The translations under genes and the position numbers were made by a program. DNA of 64,000 nt from Parahaliea maris (GTDB lineage: Bacteria > Pseudomonadota > Gammaproteobacteria > Pseudomonadales > Halieaceae): assembly GCF_008064665.1 (NCBI RefSeq), contig NZ_VRZA01000007.1:1-64000 (forward strand), in the 5' to 3' direction. The notes under the pieces are model-generated. The model ran no database searches. It saw only the letters and a program-made list of their open reading frames with translations, and was not told the origin of the DNA. This document shows, piece after piece, positions 62,966-64,000 of this stretch. The number at the start of each line of letters is the position of its first letter. Position 1 is the first letter of the stretch.

Positions 62966-64000
62966 CTAGAAGTCGTACATGACCCGCAGATAAGCGAAGC
63001 GGCCGTTAAAGCCACCCGGTGACCACTGGCTGTAGCGGTTGCCCACCCCTGCGGCTGCGTTGGGGTTCTCGTCGGGCAGATCGTCGAACAGGTTATCGGC
63101 GCCGACCACCACGGTGAAGCCGGGGGCGCCGAAGGTGTAGCCCACTTCGGCGTCGACCACGCCGTAGCCGTCGTAGGCCAGGGTATCCTCGGAGTCGTAC
63201 CAGTCATCGTAGTAGCTGTACCGCGCCATAAAGCGCCAGTCGCCCATCATGTGGTTGGCCATGAGGTTCCAGCGGGTCTCCGGCAGCGCCTCCTCCAGCT
63301 CCAGGATGCGGGTGTCGTCGATCAGCCCGGGCACGAAGTCCTCCACGGTGGTTTCGGTCTGGTTGAAGGCCAGGTTGAAGTCGGTCACCCCGAGGCCGCT
63401 TTCCAGGCTGTAGGTGGCCACCACGTCAAAGCCTTCGGTATTGGTGTCGAAGCCGTTGGCGAAGAAGCGGAAGGTAGACAGACTGTTGGCACCGGCTACG
63501 CCCTGGGCGATCAGTGCATCGCGCTCGGCGTCAGTCAGGGCGAAGTTCTGCGAGGTGCCCAAGCGGTCGTCCACATCGATGTTGAAGTAGTCGATGGTGA
63601 CGGCGAGGCCGCCGAACTCCAGGATGATGCCAGCGGTGTAGTTGGTGGACTCTTCCGGGTCGAGGGGCACACCACCGCGCAGCTGGGCCACCGGGCTGGT
63701 GGCCGGGATGGTGCCGTTGTTCTCCAGCTCATTGGTGGCCAGGTTGAACTCGGTGGACACGTTATAGGCATTGGATTGCCCCGGTGTCGGTGCCCGGAAG
63801 CCGGTGCTCCAGGAACCGCGCAGCCCGATGCTGTCGGTCAGCTGGAAGTGAGTGGCCACCTTGCCGTTGGTGGTGGAGCCGAAGTCGTCGAAGTCCTCCC
63901 AGCGCAGGGCCACCGCCAGCAGCCAGTCGTCGGTGACGTCGGCCTCCAGGTCGATATAGGTCGCGATGTTGGAGCGGCTCCACTTACCGGCCGCCAGCGG
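62966..64000 (-). CDS. TonB-dependent receptor, C-terminal part (cut by window edge)
   Basis: The visible 344 residues are the C-terminal half of the barrel: SNIATYIDLEADVTDDWLLA, STGFRAPTPGQSNAYN, DPEESTNYTAGIILEFGG and the terminal LRVMYDF with Phe at the end. The frame is open to the window edge, so the start, plug and signal peptide lie beyond 64000. Substrate unknown. A strong hairpin follows the stop. Confidence 0.9.
   Translation of the reverse strand, partial: PLAAGKWSRSNIATYIDLEADVTDDWLLAVALRWEDFDDFGSTTNGKVATHFQLTDSIGLRGSWSTGFRAPTPGQSNAYNVSTEFNLATNELENNGTIPATSPVAQLRGGVPLDPEESTNYTAGIILEFGGLAVTIDYFNIDVDDRLGTSQNFALTDAERDALIAQGVAGANSLSTFRFFANGFDTNTEGFDVVATYSLESGLGVTDFNLAFNQTETTVEDFVPGLIDDTRILELEEALPETRWNLMANHMMGDWRFMARYSYYDDWYDSEDTLAYDGYGVVDAEVGYTFGAPGFTVVVGADNLFDDLPDENPNAAAGVGNRYSQWSPGGFNGRFAYLRVMYDF

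Overview
The window looks like chromosomal core DNA of a GC-rich gammaproteobacterium. The gene order is close to the first part of the Pseudomonas aeruginosa chromosome: hemW-rdgB-metW-metX-yggT-proC-yggS-pilT-pilU-ruvX-yqgE-tonB-gshB-rsmE, metK/tkt/epd/pgk/fba, comF and bioBFHCD. The bioH-bioC gene fusion, the many TonB-dependent receptors, and the sulfotransferase and Asp/Asn-hydroxylase genes with TPRs fit the marine Cellvibrionales group (Halieaceae, Microbulbifer, Saccharophagus relatives) better than Pseudomonas itself. This placement is an inference from gene content, not from a search.

Layout. 191-6357 (minus): a tightly packed run yggS-proC-yggT-metX-metW-DUF4426-rdgB-hemW, mostly with overlapping or abutting ORFs. 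6532-8766 (plus): the twitching-motility ATPases pilT and pilU. 8786-18339 (minus): a long co-directional run sahR-metK-ahcY-metF-rsmE-PaaI thioesterase-gshB-tonB-yqgE-ruvX. It holds much of the activated-methyl cycle under an ArsR-methyltransferase regulator, whose 24-bp perfect palindrome lies just upstream. 18579-24175 (plus): tkt-epd-pgk-fba central carbon genes, also making erythrose-4-phosphate and its product for vitamin B6. 24294-30729: an alpha/beta hydrolase with an apparent CTG start, marC, then a TPR/transglutaminase-like lipoprotein, a TPR-sulfotransferase, a TPR Asp/Asn beta-hydroxylase and a methyltransferase. 30891-39210 (minus): FecI sigma, FecR anti-sigma and an STN-type TonB receptor, followed by a secreted protein and a second, probably abundant TonB receptor. 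39248-42859: serA with a divergent D-2-hydroxyglutarate dehydrogenase, then cysE. 42911-48709: a TrmB-like methyltransferase, a hexapeptide acetyltransferase, and comF-modA-modB-modC-srkA. 48788-53315 (plus): bioB-bioF-bioHC-bioD behind a BirA-type operator. 53531-64000: acyl-CoA dehydrogenase, DUF3094, TPR-methyltransferase, a degenerate tRNA-Pro, a membrane protein, a desaturase with a divergent AraC regulator, small hypotheticals, a PilZ protein, and a TonB receptor cut by the window edge.

The most unusual material is non-coding. Both gaps around ahcY (metF-ahcY and ahcY-metK) carry an inverted pair of one structured repeat. It has a 68-70 nt conserved core enclosed by complementary arms. 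The arm sequences differ from copy to copy but stay paired, and an inner stem also changes in a compensated way. This looks like selection on structure rather than sequence. Other items worth checking are a G10 tract exactly in the linker between the BioH and BioC halves, a tRNA-Pro(CGG) with a plausible stable-RNA promoter but a damaged acceptor stem and T loop, and a perfect palindrome between serA and the D-2-hydroxyglutarate dehydrogenase gene. I see no CRISPR array, no rRNA, no phage and no complete insertion sequence.
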